A stretch of DNA of 64,000 nucleotides from Helicobacter ganmani (GCF_003364315.1 NZ_NXLS01000006.1:1-64000), one strand, 5' to 3'. Positions 1-9,500 are shown, counted from the first letter of the stretch. The notes: a model not told the origin generated them from the letters alone. Program-made: numbers and translations.

Positions 1-514
1 GTCTTATCCCCATCTTGTCCCCCTTTTATTACCACCTTTAGCTTATTCTTTTATCCTTGTGGAATCCCACAAGGAAAAGGGAAATATAAAATTGCTTTGT
101 CTTTAGAAAAATAAGAATTCTTATATATTGTGATTAGAAATGCCCTCTACCTAAAATCCACAATATCAATCTTACCCTTTAAACTTTTACTAGCGCAGAT
201 TTTGCATTGTAGAAAGTGAGTCTGAAACTGCATTTTGATAAAGAATCACATTTGGATTATCTTGTTATTTACTTCTTAAAAACTCCACCAAATAACAATT
301 AGGCTCAAATGCGTAAGAAATCTCTCCGCAATGCAACTAAATGATTTTTTCTTTCAATTGCGCTGTTTAGATTCATTGTTATAACTCTTTTTGGTTTGAT
401 TTGATGTTTAAATGAAAGTGAAATAGAATTGATGACATAAAATTACTTGCAAATCTATAATTTAACATAAAGCAAGCATATAATAGAATCTTAAAATTCA
501 AAAAAGGGATTTAT
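1..514. other. Non-coding stretch before bioD
   Basis: No gene can be supported here. The minus strand carries short coding-like scraps, such as a frame ending in CYLVEFLRSK near 288-345 and another ending in KGKIDIVDFR near 150-220. Both are broken by stops and frame changes, so they could be remains of a decayed gene. Near the right end is the bioD promoter region. Confidence 0.4.
479..484 (+). promoter_or_regulatory. Putative -10 box for bioD
   Basis: A perfect TATAAT lies 31 bases before the bioD start codon in an AT-rich stretch, as is usual for the main sigma factor of this group. A second TATAAT lies at 456-461. No strong -35 box is seen. Confidence 0.55.
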
Positions 515-1120
515 ATGCAAATTTTTATTGCTGGAAGCCATACAGATGTGGGGAAAACCTCTGTTAGTGCGGCATTGTGTTACGCATTTAGTTTAGATTA
601 TTTTAAACTCGTTCAAGCAGGCACTCCAACAGACAATCAAAGAATCCAAAGTTTAACACCTGCGACCAAAATTTATCCTAGTGGCATTACCTTGCAAACT
701 CCTGCTAGCCCTCACATCGGTATGCAAAAAGAAAAAATATCCTACAATGGGCTAAGAATTCCATTGCCCAAATCAGAAAATTTACTCATTGAGAGTGCGG
801 GCGGGCTTTTTACCCCATTGGATTCCCAAAAATGTATGATAGATTTTTTAAGCACACACCGACTGCCTTGCATTTTGGTTGGTGCGTATTATCTTGGCGG
901 AATCAATCATATTTTACTTAGTATTGCGGCATTAAAAGCACGTGAGATTCCACTTCTTGGGCTAATTATAAGCAAAGACCAAAATCCTCTAATGGACACC
1001 TTTATAAAGTCTTATACGCAAGTCAAAATTGCACACTTCGCGACTTATTCCGACAGGGAGACTTTTCAAGCAAATTCCAATAAGCTAAAAGAGGAAATGC
1101 AGAATCTTAAAATGATTTAA
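515..1120 (+). CDS. bioD: Dethiobiotin synthetase BioD
   Basis: ATP-dependent carboxylation and ring closure of 7,8-diaminopelargonate to dethiobiotin, the next-to-last step of biotin synthesis, in the cytosol. The N-terminus MQIFIAGSHTDVGKTS holds the P-loop GxxxDVGKT typical of BioD. An ESAGGLFTPL segment near residues 93-102 fits the family motif with the catalytic region before the nucleotide-base site. Length (201 aa) is slightly short for the family (about 210-225). The start is an ATG preceded by AAAAAAGGGA. First of a run of plus-strand genes that includes bioF, bioG and bioC. Confidence 0.9.
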   Translation: MQIFIAGSHTDVGKTSVSAALCYAFSLDYFKLVQAGTPTDNQRIQSLTPATKIYPSGITLQTPASPHIGMQKEKISYNGLRIPLPKSENLLIESAGGLFTPLDSQKCMIDFLSTHRLPCILVGAYYLGGINHILLSIAALKAREIPLLGLIISKDQNPLMDTFIKSYTQVKIAHFATYSDRETFQANSNKLKEEMQNLKMI

Positions 1121-1188
1121 AAACACGAAAAAGGCATATTTTAAGAGATAAAACGCTAAAATAGCGCAAAAATTTATGAAGGTCCGAT

Positions 1189-1743
1189 ATGAAATTTAGA
1201 CTCGCACATGCACCTTATATTGGAAATAAAATAGCATTAGATTTATCCACCTGCGGTTTTGTAAATGTTTTACACGGATTAGAGGGGATTGCAAAAGTCG
1301 CACAAAAATTCATTGAAGCAAATATCCAAGAAGAAGCAAACATAGAAGAAAAAGCAAGGGAAATTTTGGAAGAAAATTTAGATGAAATTGAATTTATGCG
1401 AGCTGATGAACATCAACTTTTTTGGAAAATCAAACAAAAATTAGCAGAAAATGAAAATTTTATTTTGAACTTTGAAGACCGCTACAATCATCTTGCGCAC
1501 AAAATCCTTGATGAGCTTTTTGAGGAAGATTTGATTGACTCTGCCACTTCTGAAACGCGAATTGTCAATGTCATATTCAAAGCCATTAATAGCTATTCAA
1601 GAATCTACAATGAAGTAGAAGAAATCGTGCAAGAACGTATTGCAAACTATAAACGAAAAATAGTCTTTGGAAGCGAAGAATACGATTTGATTTTTGACAA
1701 ACTCTACCAAGAGGAACTCAAAAAGAAAGGATTTCTGTCATGA
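1189..1743 (+). CDS. DUF507 family protein
   Basis: Protein of 184 aa rich in Glu, Lys and Ile, mostly helical in appearance, with no signal peptide or membrane segment. Sequence and position next to carA match the DUF507 proteins conserved in Helicobacter and Campylobacter, which have no known role. The start ATG follows AAGG about 9 bases upstream. Its stop overlaps the carA start by four bases (ATGA), so the two are probably translationally coupled. A function cannot be given from sequence. Confidence 0.8.
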   Translation: MKFRLAHAPYIGNKIALDLSTCGFVNVLHGLEGIAKVAQKFIEANIQEEANIEEKAREILEENLDEIEFMRADEHQLFWKIKQKLAENENFILNFEDRYNHLAHKILDELFEEDLIDSATSETRIVNVIFKAINSYSRIYNEVEEIVQERIANYKRKIVFGSEEYDLIFDKLYQEELKKKGFLS

Positions 1744-2894
1744 CATCTCCACATGATAAACTAAAAGATGTTTGGCTTTATTTAGCAAATGGTTTGTTTT
1801 TCAAGGCAAAAAGCTTCGGTGCCGAGAAAACAAGCGTGGGTGAGTTGGTATTTAACACCTCACTAACAGGCTATCAAGAAATCACAACCGACCCGAGCTA
1901 TGCAGGGCAATTCATCTGCTTTACTATGCCAGAGATTGGAATCGTAGGAACAAACAAACAAGATATGGAGAGTCGCGGAATCTTTGCCAAAGGAATTTTG
2001 TGCCATCATTATAATTCCAAATTTTCAAATTTTCGTGCAGAGGAAAGCTTGGGAGAGTTTTTAAAGAAATTCAACACAATGGGGATTTGCGCAATTCCTA
2101 CACGTTTGCTCACAAGAACCTTGCGCGAAGAGGGCGCAATGATGATGATTGCCTCTACTGAAATCTCCAACAAAAACGAATTAAAAAAACTCCTAGAAAG
2201 CAGCCCAAAGATTGAGGAAATCAATTACATCAAAGAAGTCAGCACACAAACACCCTACCAACACTACAAAGGTAAATTTGACTTTCAAAGTATGGACTAC
2301 ACCACACCTAAGACATATCAAAAAATCCTAGCAATTGATTTTGGAATCAAACAAAGCATTTTAAACCAGCTCGTCAGTGCGGGCTTCGGCGTAGAAGTCA
2401 TACCACACGATTTTGAAGCACAATCACTAATTGCACGTTATGCACAGGGTGAATTTGACGGAATCTTTCTTTCTAATGGACCCGGGGACCCACAAGTGCT
2501 TCATACAGAAATCGCTGAAATCAAAAAATTAATTGCCGCCAAGATTCCGCTTTTTGCAATTTGTTTGGGACATCAGTTGCTTTCTCTTGCACATGGTTAC
2601 CCCACCCATAAACTCAAATTTGGACACCACGGCGGCAACCACCCTGTGAAAAACCTCCTCACACAAGAAATAGAAATCACCGCACAAAACCACAATTATT
2701 CTGTGCCAGAATCTATCCAAGAAGTTGCGGAGGTTACTCACCGCAACCTCTTTGACAATACCATTGAGGGGGTGCGCTACAAAAATGCTCTGATTTGCTC
2801 TTTTCAACACCACCCAGAAGCAGGACCCGGACCTTTAGAATCTACTATGCTTTTTAATGCCTTTGCTAAACTACTTCAAGATGCAAAGGCATAG
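1740..2894 (+). CDS. carA: Carbamoyl-phosphate synthase small (glutaminase) subunit
   Basis: Hydrolyses glutamine and passes ammonia to CarB to form carbamoyl phosphate for pyrimidine and arginine synthesis. The N-terminal CPSase_sm_chain domain (about residues 1-150) has the expected GELVFNTSLTGYQEI block. The C-terminal class I amidotransferase domain shows LSNGPGDP, the nucleophile Cys in AICLGHQLL and the His/Glu pair in FQHHPEAGPGP. Length 384 aa is normal. It starts by ATGA overlap with the DUF507 gene. It sits inside a biotin cluster, which has no clear metabolic meaning; carB is not in the window. Confidence 0.95.
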   Translation: MTSPHDKLKDVWLYLANGLFFKAKSFGAEKTSVGELVFNTSLTGYQEITTDPSYAGQFICFTMPEIGIVGTNKQDMESRGIFAKGILCHHYNSKFSNFRAEESLGEFLKKFNTMGICAIPTRLLTRTLREEGAMMMIASTEISNKNELKKLLESSPKIEEINYIKEVSTQTPYQHYKGKFDFQSMDYTTPKTYQKILAIDFGIKQSILNQLVSAGFGVEVIPHDFEAQSLIARYAQGEFDGIFLSNGPGDPQVLHTEIAEIKKLIAAKIPLFAICLGHQLLSLAHGYPTHKLKFGHHGGNHPVKNLLTQEIEITAQNHNYSVPESIQEVAEVTHRNLFDNTIEGVRYKNALICSFQHHPEAGPGPLESTMLFNAFAKLLQDAKA

Positions 2895-2909
2895 TGCTTT
2901 GCCTAAGCT

Positions 2910-4130
2910 ATGAATAATGTCCAATCACAGATTGCCCAAACCCTTGAATGCCTGAAACGCGATTCCAACTACCGCGTGCTTGTTCCACAAAAGCACAAGG
3001 GCTTCCAAATCACCAGATTCACAAATCCTACAAACAAAAATCCACAATGGCTTTTAAATCTTGCTAGCAACGATTATTTAGGGCTTGCAAGTGATGAATC
3101 TTTTAATGCTATGTTTTTAGATTCCACTCTTTTTAAAGAAAATTTATATTTTAGCTCATCTTCCTCGCGGCTTTTAAGTGGGAATTTTGAAATTTACGCA
3201 CAGCTAGAATCTCATCTCTCCCATACTTTTGGCAAACAAGCCCTTATATTCAATAGTGGATTCCATGCAAATTTAGGAGCTTTAGGTGCATTAAACTCCC
3301 TTAAAAATGTGCTATTTATCGCGGATAAATCTATCCACGCAAGCCATATTGATGGGCTAAAATCCTTTCAAACTACCCATTTAAAGAGATTTTCGCACAA
3401 CGATATGCAAAGACTAGAACAATTCTTGCGAGACAATGCGCCCAAATACGAAGCTATTTTTATTTTGAGTGAGGGGCTTTTTAGTATGGAGGGAGATTTT
3501 GCGCCGATACGCACCCTTGTTACACTAAAACAACAATTTGATAATGTGTATTTGTATCTTGATGAAGCGCATAGTATTGGGAGTTTTGGCAAAGACGGCT
3601 TGGGAGTTTGCGCGGACTTTGGATTACTAGATTCTATTGATTTTTTGGTGCTAACCTTTGGCAAAGCCCTTGCATCTATGGGTGCTTGCGTGCTGTGCAA
3701 TGGAATCTTTTATGAATATTTTGTGAATTTCTCCCGCGCTTTGATTTACTCTACCGCGCTTCCTCCTTTAAACATTGCACGTAGCCTCTTTAGCTTTTTG
3801 GAACTTGCCAATCTCAACAACCAAAGAGCAAATTTAGCGCGCTTAAGTGAGGATTTCAAAGCACTTTTAATAAAAAATTTAGACTTGGAAGTCTTGGGAG
3901 ATTATAATATTATCAGTCTGATTCTAGGAGATAACGCCAAAGCGGTGCATTTTGCAAAAAAATTGGAACAAAGAGGCTACTTTGCGCCCGCCATAAAATC
4001 CCCTACGATTCCAAAGAATCGCGCTTGTTTGCGATTCTCTTTAAGCGCAAATCTGCCCTTTGAAACTTTAGAATCTCTCGTCCCAATTCTTAAAAAGATT
4101 GATTATGAATATTTATCAAAAAATAAATAA
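2910..4130 (+). CDS. bioF: 8-amino-7-oxononanoate synthase BioF
   Basis: PLP enzyme that condenses pimeloyl-ACP with L-alanine to KAPA, the first step of biotin ring assembly. Seen: the family block LNLASNDYLGLA near residues 48-59, the PLP-interacting YLYLDEAHSIGSFGKDGLG, and LTFGKALASMG with the likely Schiff-base lysine. Length 406 aa is near the usual 380-400. It follows carA after 15 bases. Its 3' end overlaps the next gene (bioG) by 26 bases, suggesting one operon bioF-bioG-bioC. Confidence 0.92.
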   Translation: MNNVQSQIAQTLECLKRDSNYRVLVPQKHKGFQITRFTNPTNKNPQWLLNLASNDYLGLASDESFNAMFLDSTLFKENLYFSSSSSRLLSGNFEIYAQLESHLSHTFGKQALIFNSGFHANLGALGALNSLKNVLFIADKSIHASHIDGLKSFQTTHLKRFSHNDMQRLEQFLRDNAPKYEAIFILSEGLFSMEGDFAPIRTLVTLKQQFDNVYLYLDEAHSIGSFGKDGLGVCADFGLLDSIDFLVLTFGKALASMGACVLCNGIFYEYFVNFSRALIYSTALPPLNIARSLFSFLELANLNNQRANLARLSEDFKALLIKNLDLEVLGDYNIISLILGDNAKAVHFAKKLEQRGYFAPAIKSPTIPKNRACLRFSLSANLPFETLESLVPILKKIDYEYLSKNK

Positions 4131-4758
4131 TAATGAAAATATATTATTAATATTTGGGGGATTTGCCTCCCACCCCTCGCATTTTCTGCCCCTTATTCCT
4201 GCACATTACGATTTTATCCTCTTATCCCATTACCAACACCTAGATTTTAGTGTCCTAAAGTCTCTTTTGCAAAACTTAAACAAAGAATCCAAAATCACTC
4301 TTTTAGCCTTTTCTATGGGTGTATTTGTCGCACGCGTTTTTATGGAATCCTCGCAAGATTTCAACTGCTTTGCGCGCAAAATTGCGATTAATGGCACAGA
4401 ATTTGGTATGCATTCAAAATTTGGAATTCCACCTAAAATCTTTAAACTCACGCAAAAAACCTTCAATTTAACGACTTTTAAGCACAATTTGTTCGGTAAA
4501 TTTTTCAATCAAACCCATAATTTTGAGTTTTTGGATTCTAATATTTTACGCGAAGAATTGGGCTTTTTTATTCAAGCCTGTCTGCAATTTGACACGATTA
4601 CAAGTGAGATTTTTTGGGACGAGATTCTTATTTCCAAACAAGATTTGGTTTTTAATACACAATCTCAAAAAAACTTTTGGATTGACTTCAAAGGTGCGCA
4701 AGAGCGAATCTTAGAAATTGACGCTCCACATTTTGCATTTTTTGATTGGCAACCCTAA
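4105..4758 (+). CDS. bioG: Pimeloyl-ACP methyl ester esterase BioG (DUF452-like)
   Basis: Small alpha/beta hydrolase expected to remove the methyl group from pimeloyl-ACP methyl ester, ending the BioC-started pimelate pathway. Seen: an early LLIFGGFASHPSHF oxyanion-type strand-loop, the nucleophile elbow AFSMGVF near residue 70, AINGTEFGM and GIPPKIFKLT blocks typical of DUF452, and a late histidine in APHFAFF. The likely start is the ATG at 4105; a TTG two codons upstream is possible. It overlaps bioF by 26 bases and bioC by one base (TAATG). It occupies the slot held by BioH or BioV in other bacteria. Confidence 0.82.
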   Translation: MNIYQKINNNENILLIFGGFASHPSHFLPLIPAHYDFILLSHYQHLDFSVLKSLLQNLNKESKITLLAFSMGVFVARVFMESSQDFNCFARKIAINGTEFGMHSKFGIPPKIFKLTQKTFNLTTFKHNLFGKFFNQTHNFEFLDSNILREELGFFIQACLQFDTITSEIFWDEILISKQDLVFNTQSQKNFWIDFKGAQERILEIDAPHFAFFDWQP

Positions 4759-5552
4759 TGCAAACACAAAAAGAACTAATCCAACAGGGATTCCAAAGAG
4801 CCAAGCTAACTTATGCGCAAAATGCAAATGTGCAACAGGCGATGCAACAAAAATTACTTGCAATCCTACACAAACACTGCAAAGCAAGGAATTTAGGCAA
4901 TATTTTAGAACTTGGTTGTGGCAATGGACTTTTGGCACAGAATCTTGCACTAAATTTTGAGTTTGAATCCTATTTAGCGGTGGATTTGGTAGATTTTTCT
5001 AATGATTTTATAAAGATTCAAAAAGACACATCACACAAGATAGACTTTTTGCAGGCAGATTTTGAGGATTTGGTAAAAATAGGTAATAAGAATCCCGATT
5101 TGCAATACGATTTGATTTTGTCCAACGCAAGTATGCAATGGGTAAATCAGTGGAGTTTTTTGCCACAATTAAGTGCGTTACTCCAACCAAATGGAATCTT
5201 AGCCTTTAGCACTTTTGGCACAGAAAACTATCAAGAATTGCGTGCGAGTTGTGGAATTGGATTGGAATATTTGGAGCTAAAAGATTATGTAGAAATTTTG
5301 CAATCAGATTTTAAAATTTTGGAATCTTTTGGAGTCAGGATTCCCTTGCGCTTTTCAAGCACCCTTGCGCTTTTCAAGCATTTGCGTGATACAGGTGTAA
5401 ATTCCTTGCAGCGAGGCTTTAAACTAAACAAAAAACTCTTAACAGACTACGCGGTGCGATTCCATAATGTCTTAACCTATCACCCAATCTATCTTTTGGC
5501 GCAAAAAAGAAGTTTGGAATCTAAACCTAAAGATTCTCCCTCAAACTCTTAA
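4758..5552 (+). CDS. bioC: Malonyl-ACP O-methyltransferase BioC
   Basis: SAM-dependent enzyme that methylates malonyl-ACP so that it can be elongated by fatty-acid synthase to a pimeloyl ester. Seen: class I methyltransferase motif I ILELGCGNGLLAQ near residue 53, an acidic AVDLVDFS strand, and DLILSNASMQWVN (BioC-like post-I/IV block). The start is the ATG that overlaps the bioG stop (TAATG), preferred over an upstream TTG in frame. The 3' end overlaps the convergent cytochrome gene by 26 bases. About 264 aa, normal. Confidence 0.88.
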   Translation: MQTQKELIQQGFQRAKLTYAQNANVQQAMQQKLLAILHKHCKARNLGNILELGCGNGLLAQNLALNFEFESYLAVDLVDFSNDFIKIQKDTSHKIDFLQADFEDLVKIGNKNPDLQYDLILSNASMQWVNQWSFLPQLSALLQPNGILAFSTFGTENYQELRASCGIGLEYLELKDYVEILQSDFKILESFGVRIPLRFSSTLALFKHLRDTGVNSLQRGFKLNKKLLTDYAVRFHNVLTYHPIYLLAQKRSLESKPKDSPSNS

Positions 5553-6654
5553 GCTTAAAATATTCCACTGCATTTTTGGCAAAGATTCCAGATTCTGCGT
5601 CTTTGTGGCAGGTTTGACAATTTGCCTTGCTTTTGATTGCCTTTGTTGTAAAAATCTTTGGATTGAGTTTGCGGTGTGCAATCTCCCAATAAGGAGTTTT
5701 TGTGATTGCAATTTGTTGGGATTCTTTTTGTTGCGTAAATTTCGTATCCACAACATCACTTGCATATTTTTCTAAAAATGCAGCAATTCTTGCGTGCGTT
5801 TCTTCCTCCAAGCTTGCGTCATCGCCAAAATGATTTTCTAAATCACTCATCATAGAATCCCACGCGGACTTTGGAAGCAAAAAGGGAGCATAGGCAATAT
5901 GACAGCTTCCGCATTCTTGCTTATACTCTCCAAAGGCTGTTTTATTAGAATCTTGCGTGAAAAAATCCTGCGCGGAGGAGCGTAAAAGTATGTTTTTGGG
6001 ATAAAGCAAATAAAGAAACAATGCAAACAAAAAGAGGAGAAAAAAAGCAAAAATTGCCTTTTGCGCAGGATTTAGAGAGACGCTTTCGTCCTTTTGCGTG
6101 CGTTTGTAGCCATTGAGCATAGAATCTATTGCATCTCCTTTGCTCCAAAACTTGTCTATTAAGCTTCCACAAAAATGAATTGCCACGATAAACAATAAGC
6201 AATTTGCAAAAAATTCGTGCAAATCATCGCCCATATAAAAGTAGCTATATGTGAAAAACAATGGGGCAAAGATTCCGCTATTTTGCTCCGCTCCATATTG
6301 CAAAAGTCCGCTAAATACGACAAGAAATCCAAAGCCAAGCATAAGAATAATTGCCACGCTTGAGGCAGGATTGTGTCCGATATAATGCTTTTTATTTCCT
6401 AAAATAGAAGTAAGATATTCTAGGATTCCACGATAGTTAAAATCCCAAAAGCGCGAATGCTTTGTGCCGATAAATCCCCAAATAACGCGCAATATCACCC
6501 CTGCTCCAAATAAAACTCCACAAACAATATGCACAAGAAAAAGTGTGTCTATATCCGCGCTTAGGTAAGAGAGTGCAAAAGTGAGAATCAAAAAATAATG
6601 CAAAAAACGATTGATAAAAGTCCAAATATAGCTCTTAATCACGCCAGATTCCAT
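5527..6654 (-). CDS. Membrane cytochrome b561-type protein with C-terminal dihaem cytochrome c domain
   Basis: N-terminal b-type cytochrome with about four membrane helices (first at SYIWTFINRFLHYFLILTFA, with His ligands), then a fifth helix (AIFAFFLLFLFALFLYLLY). The following periplasmic domain has two CxxCH haem sites, CGSCH and CQTCH. The C-terminal part closely resembles the separate dihaem cytochrome encoded just upstream, so the domain is duplicated. The start at 6654 leaves a 20-base overlap with that gene; an ATG at 6684 has the better AAGGA site but adds residues not typical of the family. Probably passes quinol electrons to the dihaem cytochrome and the DUF1924 protein. Confidence 0.8.
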   Translation of the reverse strand: MESGVIKSYIWTFINRFLHYFLILTFALSYLSADIDTLFLVHIVCGVLFGAGVILRVIWGFIGTKHSRFWDFNYRGILEYLTSILGNKKHYIGHNPASSVAIILMLGFGFLVVFSGLLQYGAEQNSGIFAPLFFTYSYFYMGDDLHEFFANCLLFIVAIHFCGSLIDKFWSKGDAIDSMLNGYKRTQKDESVSLNPAQKAIFAFFLLFLFALFLYLLYPKNILLRSSAQDFFTQDSNKTAFGEYKQECGSCHIAYAPFLLPKSAWDSMMSDLENHFGDDASLEEETHARIAAFLEKYASDVVDTKFTQQKESQQIAITKTPYWEIAHRKLNPKIFTTKAIKSKANCQTCHKDAESGIFAKNAVEYFKLKSLRENL

Positions 6655-7165
6655 AGTTTGGAATATCAATCGTCTGTCCCCCATAGATTCCTTGTTCGGC
6701 TTTGGTATGGCAAGCGGCACAACGCGCAATATTTCCCACTTCTTTTTGCTGCACCATCCAATCTTTTAGTTTTCTGTGTTTTTTTTGATGATAGGGAATC
6801 TGCGAAATAGAGGTGTATAAGACTCCCGGCTGCATTGATTTTGTTAATTTTGCACTACGACGGTATTGCATTGCTTTTTCACTCGCATTGTCTAGCAAAT
6901 ATTGTGTGATTTGCGCAATGTCCTCTTTGCTTTCTAAACTCGCGTCTGTGTCATAGTGTTGCGCTAAGTTATCCATTACCCATTGCCAAGAAGTGCTAGG
7001 GAGCAAACCGGGTTGATAGCCAAAATGACAACTTGCGCACTCCTTTTTGTAAAGTGCATTATCCACCGCTTTTACCTCTGGACCTTTGCGCCCTTCCGCA
7101 TAAGCTTGGATTCCAAAAACCGCACAAAGCAAAACCACACTAGAAACTTTTAACATTCTTTTCAT
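6635..7165 (-). CDS. Periplasmic dihaem cytochrome c (DHC-like)
   Basis: 176 aa with a signal peptide (VVLLCAVFGIQAYAEG) and two haem-binding motifs, CASCH near residue 43 and CAACH near residue 149. The spacing and the GYQPGLLPSTSWQWVMDNLAQHY block match the dihaem cytochromes (DHC) that partner sphaeroides haem proteins. It follows the DUF1924 gene by 20 bases and overlaps the membrane cytochrome gene, forming a three-gene operon on the minus strand. It would move electrons between the membrane cytochrome and the DUF1924 protein. This partnership is inferred from the known shp-dhc-cytochrome b gene groups. Confidence 0.82.
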   Translation of the reverse strand: MKRMLKVSSVVLLCAVFGIQAYAEGRKGPEVKAVDNALYKKECASCHFGYQPGLLPSTSWQWVMDNLAQHYDTDASLESKEDIAQITQYLLDNASEKAMQYRRSAKLTKSMQPGVLYTSISQIPYHQKKHRKLKDWMVQQKEVGNIARCAACHTKAEQGIYGGQTIDIPNYGIWRD

Positions 7166-7185
7166 TCTTTTTCCCTAAACTTGGA

Positions 7186-7629
7186 TTATTGTAAAATCAA
7201 ATAATAAAGCACATCACCTTTTTCCCGTGCGCTTCCCTCACGCAAAAAGACATCTTTAAAATTGCGTTTAAGCCATTTTTTGACTTCTTTTACATCGCTT
7301 AAACGCGTAGGATTCACGCTTGGAGCTAAAGGCTCTAGTGTTTTGTTGGTAAAAACATTGGTTGCGGGAGTTTTTAAATCCACATTATGGCAGCTTTGGC
7401 AGGATAGCAAGGTGTCGTTTTTGCCCTTGTTTTTTGTGCTAAAAATCACTTCTCCTCTTTTGGCATCAAAGTCTTGGAAGTTTGGATTTTCTGCTTTTGC
7501 TTCACTCTTCAATTCCTCAATATAAGCTTGCATTGACGGATTAAATCCACCCGCAAAGCCTACATTTCCAAGTAACAAGATTCCACAGGCACTCAAAGCC
7601 AAACTCTTAAAAACTCTTTTTGTTCTCAT
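7186..7629 (-). CDS. DUF1924/SHP-like monohaem cytochrome c
   Basis: 147 aa, with an N-terminal signal peptide (LALSACGILLLGNVGFAGG) and one haem site CQSCH near residue 77. The late PSVNPTRLSDVKEVKKWL block and the GDVLYYL end match DUF1924, the family of the oxygen-binding sphaeroides haem protein (SHP), in which an asparagine is the second haem ligand; the Asn of SVNP is a candidate. First gene of the operon with a dihaem cytochrome and a membrane cytochrome b. The physiological substrate is unknown; oxygen or its reduced forms, or nitrogen oxides, are proposed for relatives. Confidence 0.78.
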   Translation of the reverse strand: MRTKRVFKSLALSACGILLLGNVGFAGGFNPSMQAYIEELKSEAKAENPNFQDFDAKRGEVIFSTKNKGKNDTLLSCQSCHNVDLKTPATNVFTNKTLEPLAPSVNPTRLSDVKEVKKWLKRNFKDVFLREGSAREKGDVLYYLILQ

Positions 7630-7719
7630 TTTGTCTCCCTTAAATCAAGAAATAAGATTCAAAATGATAATAAAAAAGTGTGAAGAAAATCTTAACAATT
7701 TAAAGAGAGATTCTATAAC

Positions 7720-9500
7720 TTAAAAGTCATATTTTACCCTTATCCAAGCATTTCTACCAATCTCATAAATCCTATCACTTATAGGATTATTTGCCACGCT
7801 TAAATCAATGCTATTTTTGGATAAATGATAACTATAAAGCTTATTGGTAATATTTTCTAGCCCCATTAAACTTGCCATTCTTGATAGCGCAATCCTGCAT
7901 AGAGGTTGATGATTCCAATCCGCTAGAATCCCCGAAGTCTTTGCCGATGACATTTCCATATCCCTCATCAGAACGCGTTTGTTTGGCATTGGCATACATT
8001 TCGCATTTCAAAAATATTTTTTGGTCATCGTATTTAAGTGCGATTCTGCTAGATAAGGGTGCGACTTGCGCTAAGGGCTTGTTTTCTTTTGTATTCTCTC
8101 CATAAGTGTAACTCGCCATTGCTTCCGCAAAGAGATTAGGCATAAACTCATAAGAGACTTCTGCCTCCGCTCCGCTTAAAAAGGCGTTCGTGTTAAAGCT
8201 GCGTATTTGGGGCTTTGTATAATCTAACAAATATAGTCTTGTACATAAGAAATAAAGCCCGACACATTCGCGCTTAAACCCTCTTTTTGGTGGGATAAAC
8301 CAATGTCTAATTGCGTATTGGTTTCTTTGCTCAAATACATTCCATCTACCTTAGAAACCTCCCAAAAATCCGGAATCCTATCTGCGATTCCAAGTCCAGC
8401 ATAAAGGGTGGAATCCCGCAAATAATGCTCATAACGCGCAAAGGCACTCGTGGCGTATTGCTTTCTTTCCTTGTCCAATCTGTGTGCGGTTGTCTCTATA
8501 TAATCCTCTCTAATCCCCGCAAAAACACCAGATTCCGCCCCAATATACCATTCTCCTTGCGCATAGATTCCATAGGAATCAAAGGTATAGTTGGGTTGAT
8601 AATTGGTGCGCAGTGCAGCCTCTGCGCCGTCTCTTGTCGTCTGCCCTGTGGAAGTGCGGGTTTTGTGCTTGTCCTTATCATAATCGCCCCCGAAGTAAAG
8701 TTTAGAGATTTCAAAAACCTTTTGTATTCTGCTTTAACACCAATATTTGTGCGCTTTGGGTTGCTTAGGTTATAAAGATTTCCTATTTTTGGCTGACCAT
8801 TAGTCAAGCTATAATTGTCCATAATATGGTCAATGCTATTATAATATGCGCGTAAATCTAGCAAATCTTTATCAAAATAATTTTGGAATCGCAACTGATA
8901 AGATTCTCTATCAAAGGTGCGTGCGTCCATTGCCCTATCAGCATACGCCGCCTCTCCCCTGCCAATGTCTGCACTCAACTCCAAAGCACTTGTTTCCGTA
9001 AGTGTTAGAGCGCCTACAATCGTGCCGGAACGTCTTTGGTGTTCTGAATGCACTCTTTGACCTGCACCATCTTTGTAATCATCGCGTGAATAATCCGAAT
9101 AAATCCCCTGCAAACTTCCTAGTTCATTTCCAACGCTTAGATAAGTATTGAAATCCAACCGATTAAAGCTTCCCACAAGCCCATCGGCACTGAAGTTAAA
9201 GTTTGTATCTTTTAGGCGCAAAGTCTCTCGGTCAAAGAGGATTCCACCCGCGCTCATCGTGCCATAGCGAACATCTTGAGGACCCTTGATTAAAGTAACC
9301 AAATTGTAGTTTTGCGAAAAAACATAAGTAAAAGTTGTACCCATTCTCCCGCCACAACCACCATTTAAATTGCTTCCATTGACAAAAATTGGCAATCTTC
9401 CAGCACCTTGTGAGCGGTAAAAGACCTCTGTGCCTCCCCCGCCCTTTTTGGCATTAGCCTTTATTATAAAATCAACACATATTACCAAAAATTTGTACAA
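7720..9500 (-). pseudogene. Decayed TonB-dependent receptor, copper (OprC/NosA) type
   Basis: On the minus strand four reading frames join to one outer-membrane receptor. The N-terminal part keeps GGCGGRMGTTFTYVF and VTLIKGPQDVRYG, the plug-domain signature of TonB copper receptors, and the last part ends GRNAWIRVKYDF, the usual terminal Phe of a beta barrel. The frame breaks at about 8690 (five G where six would restore the frame), about 8230 (three T in place of four) and 7870-7900 (stop and shift). The signal peptide, TonB box and start of the plug are missing beyond 9500. The homopolymers are too short for phase variation, so this is decay, not switching. Confidence 0.85.

Noticed and set aside
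8690-8710. Five-base G run at a frame break in the TonB receptor, possible phase variation
   Set aside because: The run is too short for slipped-strand switching, and other frame breaks exist in the gene, so it is ordinary decay.
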